DNA from: Burhinus oedicnemus
Lineage: Eukaryota; Chordata; Aves; Charadriiformes; Burhinidae
Assembly (NCBI GenBank): GCA_008921705.1
Contig: VFFE01006834.1
Coordinates: 807,293-871,292 of the forward strand
Direction: 5' to 3'
Length of the DNA stretch: 64,000 nucleotides
Positions 1 to 12,700 of this stretch are shown here, piece after piece. The number at the start of each line of letters is the position of its first letter. Within the stretch, counting starts at the first letter, position 1. The notes beneath the pieces were generated by a model, which had not been told where the DNA came from, did not search any database, and saw nothing but the letters and a program-made list of their open reading frames with translations. Position numbers and translations under genes: made by a program.

Positions 1-2039
1 GGTGCAAGTTGCCAGGTGAATTAAAATGGGACACAGTGGGACCTGCCAGCTGCATTTGGAGAAGCTGGTTATTGTTCTTGAGCAGCACAGTACACCCCAT
101 CTCTTCTGGAGACGACGGATGGAAGGCTAATAAACTGGGAATAAACTGTTCCTCAGAGGGTCAGGCAGGAAGTTCCCCTAAGAACTCTGCAGCTGGTCCA
201 CTATGGTCGGAGTCGTGCGTGTGACTTTTCTCTCCTCTGAAGCCGTGGATTGCAGCACCGTGGTGCGTGCTGCGTAGTGTCACCAGCTCACTGGGTGACG
301 TGCCCTCGTCCAGTGCAGGAACTGGCAGTGGCTGGCGCACGTGCTGCCACTGCAGGTACCAAGCACTGGGAGATCTTGACTGAGGAGGTGTCAGTCGTAC
401 TGCACTCCGCAATGTCTTACTCCTGTTGCAGAGCGGCTCACTGAGACACCCGCTCTCACAGCTCTTCTCTCGTTCTCATTACTTTATAGACAATAAAAGC
501 AAAATATTACCTGTTGGTTGTCAAGGTATCAAGCCTCAGAGGGGATTTTTTTCCCCTCTTTTTTTTTTTCCCCCCAAGTAGTATCATGTCTTGGGATTTT
601 TAGACACTAATTGGATTTTTTTTTTTTTTTTTACTATTGCAGATATTATTTTATGAGGTGAATATGTCTGCATACCTGAGTGCTGTGGGCAATTTATACC
701 TGCACAATTTATTACCTGCTCTGGCCCTGATTTGGCCAAATGGATCAGAACAGCGCATCTAACTGAAGCAGTGTATTAACCAACAGTGTATAGCACTCCT
801 TGGTGCCCTGGTAGCGTGATCTAATATGTGACACTGCTTTTTCATGTGTTTCTCTTTCCAATATGGTAATTAAAGTAAATCACAACCTATGTGCTGGAGT
901 TAATACATATTTTTATTATACGTGCTCAAAGACATAAAATGGTTGCTAGTTCTTCCTTCTCTCCCAGCTATGTCTGGCCCACTTAGCTGCCAGGATTGCC
1001 TGGAGAATGTGTAGCCTGGATTACTGTTAGGATTTTAACAGGAAAGAATATATTCTTCAGTGACAGGGAAAGGTGAGTGGGTGAAAAACGAGTGACAGAC
1101 TCCTCCAACAGGCAGTGTCTCATGTGCAGAGGATATTAATAGGCAACAGTGAGACAAGGCTATAGCTCAGGGCATGGAGGGGCCATGTCTGTTATACATT
1201 AGAAGTAATAATAGTAGAACTAATAATAATAACAACTTTATACAGGCAGACCAATTAGCTGGAACTTGCTGCAGCCCTTGATGTTCTTATGGAAGGTGCT
1301 GCAACACCTACAGTAGGCATAAACCGCCTAGCCCTGCTGAACTCCTAATGCAGTAGAGGAGATTTTCAGCGGCGAAGGAACCATAAGGCTCAAGCTGGGG
1401 TATCCCATGCATGCTTCATCCAAAGGGAAACTGCCAAGTGGCGGGTTGTCGGCACCGCTTCCTGGAGCATCGCTGAATCCACTGCTCTTTCATGTGCTTT
1501 CCAGGCTGGTTCTGCCTCAGCAGCGTTGTGAGAGGACGGTGTCAGCTGAGATGTTTGTGTGGCACATAAGGTAGCAAACCTCAGAGGGTGCGATGCGCCT
1601 TTCTCTGTGTTACTGTACTTTAGCCATTCCTTGTTCTTATCTTTTTTGTCTTTTTTTTTTCCTCCTTTTTAATCATTTCTGGAGCAAAGTGTGAGGTTGG
1701 TAAACAGTGTGATAGTCTGACAAGTGGAAGCTTACATTTCTGATGATTTATTTGCATATCTTGTAAATAGGTAATCTTTTTTTCCCTTTCAAGGTGATGT
1801 GATTTAGTTGCAGAGAGATTAGGTAGCTTATCTGAACTCATAGAGGAAGTTTGGTATTCTGAGGCTTAAGCCTCCGTAATCAGAAATGTTACTTCCTCCT
1901 GCCTCTCCTTCAGCTTATAAGCAATAGCAAAGCCTTGCAACAGCAGCATCAAGCACTCAAACCAATAATAAGTATTCGCATAAGAAGTCCATACCCCAAT
2001 CTAGTAATATCTGTAATGACTTAGATACAGGGTATAGCG
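1..2039. other. Noncoding stretch, no gene seen
   Basis: I see no gene here. The short open frames overlap on both strands and match no family I know. The stretch holds two pyrimidine tracts, T11 followed by C6 at 559-575 and T17 at 616-632, and an AAT-type run at about 1202-1236. The AAT run could be the tail of a decayed SINE or a simple microsatellite. The rest is unique-looking AT-rich DNA. Confidence 0.6.
1202..1236. repeat. AAT-rich simple repeat
   Basis: An imperfect run of AAT and AGT triplets includes the uninterrupted unit TAATAATAATAA. AAT-rich tails are common at the 3' ends of old amniote SINEs, but no SINE body is recognisable next to it, so simple repeat is the safer call. Confidence 0.5.
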
Positions 2040-2110
2040 GGGGATTAATGACTAACTGGCATTAATGGGCCTCAGATCATCAACCGCTTCTCTGTTGGTC
2101 ATTAATCCCC
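2040..2110. repeat. Long imperfect inverted repeat with ATTAAT cores
   Basis: The left arm 2040-2056 (GGGGATTAATGACTAAC) is the reverse complement of the right arm 2094-2110 with one mismatch, and 13 bp are continuous and perfect (2040-2052 against 2098-2110). The spacer is 37 bp. Both arms carry an ATTAAT core and the spacer carries another CATTAATG. The structure could be the terminal repeats of a decayed small DNA transposon or a pair of opposed homeodomain-type binding sites. Confidence 0.75.
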
Positions 2111-2884
2111 AGGAAATAGTCTGTGCTGAAACTACTATTGCTTAATTAGAACATGGTTGGCCAGTTGCAGCACAGCACTGTCTGTGGCTTTTGGGGGAAT
2201 AAAAGGAATAAAATGTCCTTACGAACCTGTTGAGCATGAGATGGATGTTCTCCCATTTCCAGGGTGTATGCGTGTGTCCAGAGTCAGACTGCATCCTCGG
2301 GGTAAGGCTTGATGGTAGGTTAGCTGGGCTCTGTCTCTTTGTCCTATGTCTTGGGCTCTTTTTCTGTGGCTCAGGACAGCCTTTATTTCATTTCAAGGCG
2401 GATAATTCCACGTTCCTTTACAGCTGCTGGTGAGGTCTAAATAAGAGTGAACTGTATTTTGTCAGAGATGGTAGAAGTGTATTTTTTAATAGAAAATACC
2501 AGTTTTAAGTCTGTCTTCAACACCTCATTTACCATGGTGCAATAGAATGGACTGTCCCCCTTTTCCATATTTCATGTTTATTCATTCAATTTTTCTTGCT
2601 AGTCTAGAGCCATAAGGGAAATACATTTCACCTGTAGTTTTCTGAAAAGAATAAAGGGAATTCAGTCCTTTCCTAGCTTGGATAAAGAGTGCGTCCATGT
2701 GATCCTCCCTTACTCTTAAGAAATGGAAAAGAGAACTCCTCCTTTACGTTCCAGAAGTCTTTAACTTCAAGCCCCAGTTTCAAGAAGATCCTGAGTCGTT
2801 CCACCTCAGCCACATCAATAACAGTATTAATCATTCATCCATCGTGTCCCCAAACAGCATGAGCATAGTCGTACATCGTAGAAA

Positions 2885-2939
2885 CCTGATCCAAAGCCCA
2901 GTGAAATCTTTCTGAGGTTTTCAGTGGTTTTGGATCAGG
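2885..2939. mobile_element. MITE-like palindromic element remnant
   Basis: The segment starts with CCTGATCCAAAGCCCAGTGA and ends with an inverted near-copy, TCAGTGGTTTTGGATCAGG. The outer 11 bp of the arms are perfect and the inner part differs by a few substitutions and one indel. The 'CCTGATCCAAAGCCCA(T/G)TGAA' arm is, from memory, typical of a short palindromic nonautonomous element scattered through reptile and bird genomes. No transposase is present. I am fairly sure of the palindrome and less sure of the family. Confidence 0.65.
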
Positions 2940-5900
2940 ACCTAGAAGCACCTGGATACCGTGAATAAAGCGCCATAGTTTCTACCACTCTCTGCTGGGT
3001 ATGAGATTTGTGCTGTCCGTGGGATCTGTTGTCATTAAGATCACTCATCCCAACCTCAGGCCGATCTTTTGTTTTAATGTAGTTTGACAGCCTAGGTATG
3101 CAGGCCCGTACTTCTCTGCTTTTCATTATCCATGAACAGCAGTTAATGCCAAAATGGAGGGGGGAAGACAAGCTTTTTCCACAGCCTTATGTGAACATTT
3201 AGACGTCTTTAGAATATACTACACACACATTCCACTTTTATAAGACCAATATAACACTTTCAAAAGTTTTATGAATTCCAGGATGTAACCAGAGTACTTG
3301 TTAGCCTGTTTTGAATAAGCCGTAGCGGCTTGGCCCCGAAGCTGCATAGTTAGCAAATCCCAGCTCTGTTTATGAGCAGTAGTTTTGACCAGGTCGTTGC
3401 GAATGGAGTATGAGCCATCTCCACACAGTCTCTCCACGGGTATGTCTGCCCAGTTCAACCTAGTTAAAATTTTAGGAGCAGTAAATGGGGAGATCATGAG
3501 TATGAGGTGACATTTTAATCTATATTTCCAGGCTCCTTGAATCCTGCATCCCCAGTTATCCTCTAAATGCTTTCCATAAGAGTACAACCGCGCAGCTGCC
3601 AGGACAGCAACAAGTTGGAACCTGCATCACATATCTATGGCAGGAGGTTATGGAAAGGGATCACAGGACAGTCTAATGCTGCCTTCCACGCTGGCGTCCA
3701 CAAATACTGCCACACCGCTAGAAATTATAATGCGATTTGAGAGTTGCACGTATGATGGTGGCAACGTCTCTTGCGAGGCACACAAATATTTTGGAGTTTT
3801 ATTTAAAGATTTGTAGGCACCAAGGAAAAAGAAATGTGTAGATGTTGAATGAAAGGTTGACCATTTACTGTGCAACACGAGAGTCAGGACAAGGTAACGC
3901 GAGGTTACTTGCTTTATTTTTTGCATGCCATGCTGTTGTTGGAGGAACTGCACAAGCTTTATGCATACTTCATTTGGAAGTTTGATGGGGGTGATGGTAT
4001 GCAGCACCCTATTGCAGCAGAATGAAGAGCTGTATTATAACTCATAGTTACTTTTCAGGAAATACTTAGCATTTTATCAATCCTTAAAACTAAACTTTAT
4101 CTGTTGAAAATTGCCTCATACTGTAACTTTTTCACTGAGAATTTGAGTCCATTATCTAATCAGAATATTAAGCAGTTAGTAGATATGAATTTAATGTCTG
4201 TAATGGTACTTTTAATTTTTAATGAAAAGGACGGGTAGCAGATCCTGCAGTGCAGAATTTCACAAAATGGTCACTACTCTTGTGTAGCTTCCACAGTTTT
4301 AGTATTTAAACAAAAGTATGGCGCTTTCGTCTTGTAGGGGCAAGTGTGTAGTATGGTTGAAGCTCTTTCAGTGCAGAGGGCCAGCAAAGAATCTAAGCAG
4401 CACTTAAATGTTCTTTCTGCCATAGTTCAGAGGTTGCATCTGTATTTAGGTAACGTGCAGGCTGTATGCTGCTCCTGTGGCACCGAGGAGAAATCCATCC
4501 AAATACAAATAGTCCATAAATGGCTTGTTGACAACTTTATTCCTTTCTGCCTCCTGGCCTGTAGAACAGTCTTTAATTCATTCAGCTTGTTTCTTTCATG
4601 TCTTGCCATCCATGTCTTCATTAGAGTTAAGAGGAAGAAATTCAATGATATTTTGCTTTGAGATAATCGGGTCTTTGGACATTTTGTCTTCTTACTTGCA
4701 AAGTGTGGCACTAAGGGTGTTAGACGGGGAATCTCAGTCCTCTTCTCCCAGACGCTTTCTTACGAGACTCTGCCTGCTTGGCAGTCTTTTCCTTCAGCCG
4801 AGAGAGGTACATCCTTTAGCAATTTGATCATTTCTGTAGAGCATCTTGAGACTCGCAGTCTGAGACTTTGATTGATTTCTGCTATTTGAGGTGGGCTGCA
4901 ATGATGAGACAAGAACCAACCTGATAAATGGTCGATCTGGTTACCATTGCATTGGCCACTCTCTGTAGCTGATGTTTAAGAGCAGTGAACTGTAATAATG
5001 TAGCCTGCAGATCACAAGGCCCCCAGATCATTACAACCAGATCTATATTTGACCAGCTAGAGCACCGTGTCCTAGCTAGCAATAGAAAGCATTTTGTTTA
5101 ATCCATTTATATTGATGTAGCCAGAAGAATAAAGCATCTACAAGTATCCTGAGATTATTTGATATTCTAGAAGCAACCTCTTTCACAAGTTTATTTGTGT
5201 TTCAGTCACACAGAAGTGGATCCTAGCTGGGAGACAGAATTTTGTTACCCATAATAATTTTTTTTTTTTTTCCAAGCTCTTTGGGATGAGTTCTGTGATA
5301 ACTTTAGATTGGCTATAGCAGAATAGGACTAGAGACTCAAACACTGCCAATACTAATCAATGTGAAAGTGGTGTTTTCTTTTTTTTCTTTTCTTTTCTTT
5401 TTTAAACTGTGTATAATCAACAGCTCCCTGCATTAAACTTTCTGATCTGAGACAATCTATGTAGATTTTTACATGCCTTAACTTCAGCATTGCTGGCACA
5501 TGATGATGTGGTATTTCATTCATTAATGTCCTACTTTTTTCTTAGCCATTTCCTCAACAACGATACCAACCTATTATAAGAATGATAAGAAAAGCAGAAA
5601 TAAAATAAAATAATCTTCTAAATGTATCTTCAGATCAAATAAAAAGGGTAGGCATTAACTATGGAAGATAAAGAATGCTTCCTTTTTGAATACTAGGTGT
5701 TTGGGGCATGTGTCATCTTTTTGTTCGGTTTGTGAAGCAGCTAATGTAGTAAGAGTCCCTATCCATAGACAGGGTTCACAGGTCCAATCCCAGGATAAAG
5801 AATAAATAGTAGAAGTAATGTGGCATTTAGGATCTAAGCAGCTGTTGAGCTCTGACAGATCTCTCAACCTTCTTAGGGTGCCATTTGGGTTAGATTTAGT

Positions 5901-8900
5901 ATAAATGCAGAGATGCACACGTGAAATTTCTTGTAATATTCAGGACTCACATACTTCTGTTGTTACCCTTAAAAACAAATAGATGGAAAAACAATAATTT
6001 TATTTGATTGGGATTTTCCTTTTAAATAACTGTATTTCATAACTAGACGTACCTTTGGCAGAGTTTGTTGAAGGTAAGGAATTTATGTCAAGGCTCCTAA
6101 TCTCCATTCCCTCCCCTTTCCTCCCCGAGAAAACCTCCGAACAAATACAAAATCAAAAACTCCAAACCTTTTACTCTGTAGCTCCCAGTGTCTAAAAAGA
6201 AACAATGGTCTTAAGGAATGAGATCCTAAAAGAAAACAGTCCAATAACTCTTCCCTAACTCAGTTCACTTCTTCAGCCACTGTCAATTACTCATATGAAA
6301 ACCAATTTTAAGTGTATTCTTCAAGGTTAAATTCCCCTGAAGCTTGTGGACTGCTGCCAGGGGCTGTGAACCCTTCATGCAGGTCACCCGGTATCTGAAT
6401 CTTCTGTTGCAAATCACTGCTCTCCCCATTACTCCTTTGGCATGTACCTGATTTGGTTGACATTTCCATAATTAATTTATAACGGCAATAACCCTGAGAT
6501 AAGCCTATTTATAGATTTGTGCAAGCTGTATAAGACTATAGATAAAATCTTGGTTCATTAACATATTTAAAGTACTTGGGAGACTTTTGCCTGATAGTGT
6601 AGTTGGTGTGATTATCAAATTATACGACGAAAAGCTCAAGTGTTTAATGTGCATTCAGTGCCTATAAGATGGTTTCCACTTGAGATCACAAGGGTAATTC
6701 AGGGTACAGAAATGCCGTCCTGTCTGTTGACCCAAGTAGCTCTGTATACTGCCATGCATTGTAGAGTTTGGGAAGGCACTCTCTCTTTTTCAGGTATTTC
6801 CTTTCAGTACATTTATAAACTCTTTGCATCCAATTCTCTGCAGTTATTTCCTTCTGTCATTGACATCAGTGCAAAGTCAAGGGTAAAATAGTGCCAAATC
6901 AGAAATACACTCACTCAGCTCTCCCAAGTGTAGAAGTTATTTTATGGTTTGCATGCAAGAAAGAATTTGATTGTATGCATTTTATCTCTAAATCATCTAC
7001 AATATCTAACGTTTTTTGTAACACAGAATGGGATTGTCTTTCCAAAAGTCACAGACAATCTGCATATGAAAGAACGGTTTATCTCTGTCTGCACTGTGCA
7101 TGTTGGAACTTCCGAGAGCACGCAAGTAGGCTGAATTAGACAGAACAAATAAAGGCTATGGCAACAGTACGGAAATGATGGGCAGTGAAAAAATACTCAG
7201 TTTGTGAGTTAAGATAAAGAATAGAGAGGGCAAAATAAGTGAGGTGAGTATTGCCTTTTTAAAAATAGGACACAATTTCTGTCATGGCTCAATACTGAAA
7301 TACACCCTGGTGAGTTCCTCCTGACAAAGACATTCCTAAGATGTTTTATCACAAACAAAAGTCTTGCAAGAAGACTTCAGTTTCTCAAGAGGCTGTACTG
7401 AAATGGAGATAAGAGCACCTTGCATCTTCCCGGGTGAGGAACAGGCTGGTGCCTCTTGACTGGTTGCACTCGATGCTACTGACGCTGTGCGATGTGCTCG
7501 CGGTGACTGATGGAGAGTCATCTTCTGTCCATCTGCACAGGTAATTGCAAATCTGCAGTTGGCTGTGCGGCAGAGTTGTGCTTGTTACAGACCTTAAGAT
7601 ATTTAATTTGTAAACACTTAATAAAGCATAGCCTACAGTAGCTTGGCTAGTCTTATCTGTCAACCAAATCAAAATCAATATGTCCCTGGGGTATAAGCTA
7701 TGATTGTCTGGGCTGCGGAGTCTAATAGGATTAAGTGTTTGGGACCCTATCTAACATTACAGTCCACAGTCCTAGTTAGAGAAAGTTAAAGACCAGCTTG
7801 CCACTGTAGCAGGCATGATTGCTTAGGGGTCTGAAAAATCATTAAAGCTTGTCCTCTTAAACGTTGATTGTTCCCTAGTGATTTATTGACAAAACACAAA
7901 AAGTGCTCTATACTGCACTCTAATTATATGTATGAGGCTAGGAAATCTCATGGGAAATTAAATAAAATTTACAGCTTGATGGTTTTATGCTCTTGGGAGA
8001 CATACCTTCTTAATAAGATCTTATAGCTGGGAATATTTATGAGGTTAAAATCTGTGGGCCTGAGCAAAGACCTAACCTTCTCAAAAGGAGGGGCCTGTGC
8101 TTTTTTTCTTTCAGTAAATAACTTCAGTGAAAAGCAAGGTATGCAAAAATTATCATAAGGGGATATAGTGTGAATTACCAAGTCGTTATTTTCAATACCT
8201 GTCGATAGGTGGTACTTCAGAGGTAGAGAATGAAGCAGGGCAGCTGCACGCCCTTTCTGACGTCGTGAAATTGGTGCGTGTCCGTGTGCAGCCAGGTATC
8301 TGGGACGTGCCTGATGCGGCCGTGTGAGCTCACTCAGAAGCTGTGAAGCCAATTAACTGCGGGCAGTCTAAGGCTTCCTAGCTGGCAAAGTTGTGAAAGT
8401 GATTTAGAGATGTGTATGTGTATACTGCTATGTGTAGGTTTCTCCTGTGAGTAAAATAATTCCAAATACAGAGAGACTCCAGACTTGTTACGCCCAAACC
8501 TGCAGATCTGCAGCCTGAGCCGTTCTTAACGAAACTCGGGAGCCCAAAGCCCTTGGGCATGTGTAAAATATCATCTCGATATTGGGAAATGGTCAGATAT
8601 TTCTTCTGATTGCTTATGTTATTGGACATTTTATTTTAAATTGTTATTTTGAAGCTGAATGGGGCTAAGTGAGAGGAGGACATCAGTGTGGCGATAATAG
8701 TGTCACCAAACTCCCTCATACGTGGATGCTAAATTTGTACAGGTTTAGCTGTATAAATAAAAGCAACGTGTCCTTTTCTCACGTGGTAGAGCAATTATGG
8801 GATAACAGAATTAGAGTCAAAAGTGGTAACAAAATTGGTCAATCCCTTGTGAAGTTTTGAATCTTTTATTAAGTGGGACCCTTTGGAAGTTGGCCTAGCA

Positions 8901-9057
8901 GTAAAAACAAGAACACTTTCCTCGTGACTCTTCGACGTAAAGGATAATTAATATAAAGGACAATTCTCTCTAGGCCCCGAAGCAGTTTTTGATTAAGGCA
9001 CTTAACCGTGGCTTTGGAGAATTAGGTGCACCACTTCATTTTGATGTAGAGCAGCTT
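2940..9057. other. Noncoding stretch, no gene seen
   Basis: About 6 kb with no recognisable gene. The longest frames, about 120 codons on the minus strand at 3219-3587 and 3648-4007, have no known domain, no codon pattern suggesting selection and no convincing splice context, so I treat them as chance. A TTTTC-type pyrimidine tract lies at 5374-5403. The remainder is moderately AT-rich unique sequence. Confidence 0.55.
5374..5403. repeat. Pyrimidine (TTTTC-like) tract
   Basis: Thirty bases of uninterrupted T and C with repeated TTTTC units. This is low-complexity DNA with no other feature attached. Confidence 0.75.
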
Positions 9058-9235
9058 TGTTATCTTGGGCAAAGAATCGCGTCTCTCCGTGCCTCAGTTT
9101 CCGTTTATAGATAGGATTGTGATACTTCCTTTGTCTCTCTCTTCTGTTCATACTGTGTTCTGTTTGAGGCAAGGACGCTATGCCAGGCTCCGGCACACGG
9201 GCTCTCAGCAGGGGACTCTATCTGTTATTGTTGTC
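9058..9235 (+). mobile_element. Ancient MIR/CORE-type SINE remnant
   Basis: The segment contains, in order, a degraded 'CTTGGGCAA...', then 'CTCTCCGTGCCTCAGTTTCC', a diverged 'TAGATAGGATTGTGATACTTCC', 'TTTGAGGCAAGGACGCT' and 'CCGGCACACGGGCTCT'. This order matches the amniote MIR-type SINE body followed by its LINE-derived 3' part as I remember it from reptile genomes. Divergence is high, so the insertion is old. The exact subfamily cannot be named without a repeat library. Confidence 0.65.
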
Positions 9236-9980
9236 ACAGCCACAACATGGGGGTTATCCTTTATCTCTGTAACTTCTGAATGTCTACAGTGATAACTCTC
9301 ACCAACTTCTCCCTGTCGTCATCCTCCTCTTGTTCCACAATGAAAACGGAAACAGCTTAATTAGAATATGTTTGACAGGGTTCCACGAAGAAAAGATGTA
9401 CGCTCTCCCGGTTGCACGAGTCAATTGTGATTTGGTTGCTAATTTAATTAAAAAAAAAAAAAAAAAGTCTTTCCTGGTGCCCTTTTGTGCCTTATGTTTA
9501 AAAAGGCAAGGGGAGGACGGAGCGGGGAGAGGAAGCGTGTCGGCTCCCCTCCTGTCTGAGAGATGGTGCCTGGTAATCCATGCTCTGGCCTCCGGTTTCT
9601 CATCTCACTTACCTGGTGCGAATCAAAGGTAGCTCCATTAAAATGTATGAAAATAACTTTGATGCAAAACACCTTGACGTTAAATGGAAGGAGAATAAGC
9701 CTCTGTATATTAGCTACTCCTTCCCCCAAATCCTTCTAAATTCAGCAGGGAATGTGAATCAGATTTGTGTTCCTATAAGGCTGCCTTTTCACGTAATATT
9801 TCCAATCATTTATCTAGCAGACTTGCCTAATTCTTTATCCCCCTGTCCCCCACTCCTCCTCCCCACATGCACACACCTTATTTTTGCCCTTCTGCACACA
9901 ATGAAATGTCTGATCAGTTCAGAGAGAGCTTAGAAAGCCTGTGCCTGGGATGAAGGAGAAATTTATTAGTGAAAGACAAG
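9236..9980. other. Noncoding stretch with A17 tract
   Basis: No gene is recognisable. An A17 tract occupies 9450-9466 and forms a Lys run in one frame, which explains an apparent lysine-rich peptide there. A C-rich segment lies around 9838-9870. Confidence 0.55.
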
Positions 9981-10001
9981 ACTCCCTGATAATCAGGGAG
10001 T
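9981..10001. repeat. Perfect 21-bp palindrome (10+1+10)
   Basis: The arm ACTCCCTGAT is followed by a single A and then by its exact reverse complement ATCAGGGAGT. A second CCCTGAT copy occurs 9 bp downstream. A perfect 10-bp arm with a one-base centre is expected far less than once by chance in 64 kb. It could be a dimeric protein-binding site or a cruciform or hairpin. The flanks (AATTTATTAG, TTTAATTTGAATATGG) resemble the candidate regulatory blocks elsewhere in the window. Confidence 0.85.
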
Positions 10002-11999
10002 ATTGAAATCCCTGATTTAATTTGAATATGGTACGGAGCATGTCTCTTCCTGCCTTCATTACTGGAAAGTCTGTGCCTGATAATGTATCTTTTTACTTAA
10101 GGATATTATGCTGGGGAAAAAATGCTTGATGGGCCACTCTAGCAGAGGTGAAAAGGTTTTGGTATGTTTTAATAAAGATGGATATCACTAAGAATGTTTG
10201 AAATATGTGGAAGTAAGATTTGTTACAAGTTACAAATCAAAGCCTAAAAATGTCACTTATCTCCTAATGATACTTCTACACAGATTATTAATTTCATTTT
10301 AGGAGACCAATGAATGTTACATTTTTATGACATTGATTAAATGTCTCACTGCTGTCCCCCCATCCATCCTTTTCATTTTCAAAAATCCATATCCGACTTT
10401 AACAAAACCCAGCTCATAAATTTGTGTTTTACTGCTCACCAAAGCAGAGTTGGATAGCAATCCGCCTGCTAACTTTGTATTTGCACCCCTCTTATCTCAA
10501 AGAATCACTGGTCTAGCTTTCTTTTTTTCCTATACGAACAGTATTTCAGATGTGAAACATGTTTTTCAATATTCGCTCGCTATCTAACATCTAGAAATGT
10601 GTTTCGGCGTAGACAGCGCGGCTAGCTCCACCAGGACTTTCAGAAGGGGGCACAGGAGGTGCTGCTCGGTGACTCCAGGAAAAGGTCTTGAAGAGAAAGG
10701 TTTAGGTTGCTCCTGCATCTCCCCGTGGGAGCTGCACCTCCAGCTCTCCGGGTGCAGGTGGGATGCACCCTGCAAGAGAAGCGAATGTATAAAAATCCCT
10801 CCCTTCACTGGCTGATTTGCCTCTTTCCTCTATGTGCGTTGGCTGACATTTAGGCAAATTCCATAAGGTGCCAGACCTATAAAGACATTTATTACTTTTT
10901 TGTTCTCCTGCAGACTTACTCTTGTAATAGCGTTTGAAGTTGTGTGAGGGAGAGGGACAGGAATTTCCCCTCCCTTCCCTGCACTCGCTCCCGGTCTCCT
11001 CGCCCACCCGCATGACAGCTCTGCCGCTGGCCTCGCCGCTGCCCTGTTTGTAGTCTCCTGATCTCAGATGGGTAAAAAAAAAATGACAAGGAAAACAAAT
11101 TAAGCTCGGCTCCAATGAGAAGGGAGGAGAGCCTTCGTCTTAGCTGTCCCTAACTTCTGCTATGCAGTGGGATTTGATATCTTGAACGCTATTGCGCCAC
11201 TGGGAACAAAGTCAAATTAGCAACAGTTCACATCCAATACACAAAACCTAAAGAGAGCGGCAGTGTTCAAAGAGTGTCTAATTGATATTGATTTTAACCT
11301 GCTCGTCTTAAATGTTGCTTCTCTCTCTGAAAGGAGTTACTCAGCTGCCAGGCTGCGTGTCCCTCAGGGCTGGGTGCGAGCGGGGGCTGCGGTGCTGGGC
11401 CACCCCTCCATGTTGGGGCTCTTGGGCAGCCGCAGCTGGAGGTGGAGGTAGGCGGAGGATTGTCACACCAGGTTTCGCTCTCTGGTTTTCTTAGGGTGCT
11501 GTCTTCGTTAGGGGTGATCACAGCTTTGGGCATGTGACGTACTACCCAGCCGCGGCTGCTGTTGTGGAAGGAGCACAGTGCCAAGTCCCAGAACTCGCAA
11601 CTGGACCCAGACTGTCCAACCAATTCACCTCCCCAGTAGACGTCTCCCTTGGAGATGTTGCCTTTAGAGACAGCTCAAATAACCTGAAGTGGTGGGCACT
11701 AAGCAGCTCCCCACAGGCCGGATTGTAGGAAAGGGCCAAGCGTGTGGAGCCCTCTGTCAGCCCCATGGCCACCTGAGGTCCTCAGGGCTGTCCTGACGTC
11801 CCGCAGCTCGACGCCGCCGGCGCCCGCGGGGAGAGGATTTCTGCCTGCGGGGAGGACGTGGCAGCGCACACCGTCTCTGTGGTCCCTTTTCCCCTCCTCC
11901 CTCTTCTCTCACGTCGCACGCTCAGACACATGGGATGTTTCGTAAAGAAAAAATATGGCGTGTTTACAGAGAGAAATTTCAAGAAGTGTTAATTTAATA
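10002..11999. other. Noncoding stretch with GC-rich part
   Basis: No gene is recognisable. Bases 10002-10600 are AT-rich and look like slow-evolving noncoding DNA. Bases about 11330-11450 and 11760-11900 are GC-rich with many CpG dinucleotides, including a dense cluster near 11800-11850. The open frames through these parts are on both strands and lack domains. Confidence 0.5.
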
Positions 12000-12700
12000 T
12001 GCTAAAGTGTTCCCTTCAGCATTTTACCTTTGTTGTTGTTTTCACAAAACAGCCAAGACTAAATAATGAGCCCAGAGCTGTGCCCTTTGGTAGTGTGATA
12101 CCTCATTACCCACGAGCGGCCTCCATCTGCCCTCATGGCTGCACAGGGAGCCATTACGATTATGATGGAAATCTCAGAAGCCATTACCAAGATGCAACAG
12201 AGGGCCTACTGCAGACAGCCTAATGGACTAATTTGTAATTGGGAGAGGGAAATGACTTAGCGAGCTCAGGCTTGGTTTTGATGAGTGTGGAAGTGCACAT
12301 GCTAAATGTGATAAATGAACAGGAATGCTTGTTTGCGCAGTGGGTTTTACAAGGCCCTCAATCTCTCCTGGGGATTGGAGGCGTGCTGACAAGTCTTGAG
12401 AAGCGAGGAGGAAAGGGCTCAGGGGAGGCGAGGAAGATGCAAAGAGAGTAGCTAAGGATAAATCGGTGAGGAAAACTAATGGCAATAAAAACCCAAGGAA
12501 ATGGCTGTGGCTGCCAGGAAAGCAGTAATTAGGATGCTTTTTGCGTGCATATCTTTAGCCATTAAAATCGAAAATGAGAGTGCACCATGGCATTTGTAAA
12601 GTTAAAAAAGAAGAAACGAAAATCCCACATAGAATAAAAGGCAAGCAGTGTTTTAAAACTGCGGCTTCTATCAAAAAGCGCAGCCGGGCTTGTGATCAAG
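12000..12700. promoter_or_regulatory. Candidate conserved noncoding element
   Basis: The block is AT-rich, free of simple repeats and dense in short motifs typical of vertebrate developmental enhancers, such as CCATTACGATTATGATGG near 12151, GGACTAATTTGTAATTGGG near 12223 and AGCAGTAATTAGGATGC near 12520. It has no sustained open frame. The regulatory role is inference from appearance only, because conservation cannot be seen in a single sequence. Confidence 0.4.

Noticed and set aside
3219..4007. Two consecutive minus-strand frames as exons or a retro-element
   Set aside because: The peptides match nothing I know, have no reverse-transcriptase, integrase or transposase motifs, and are in different frames without splice signals between them.
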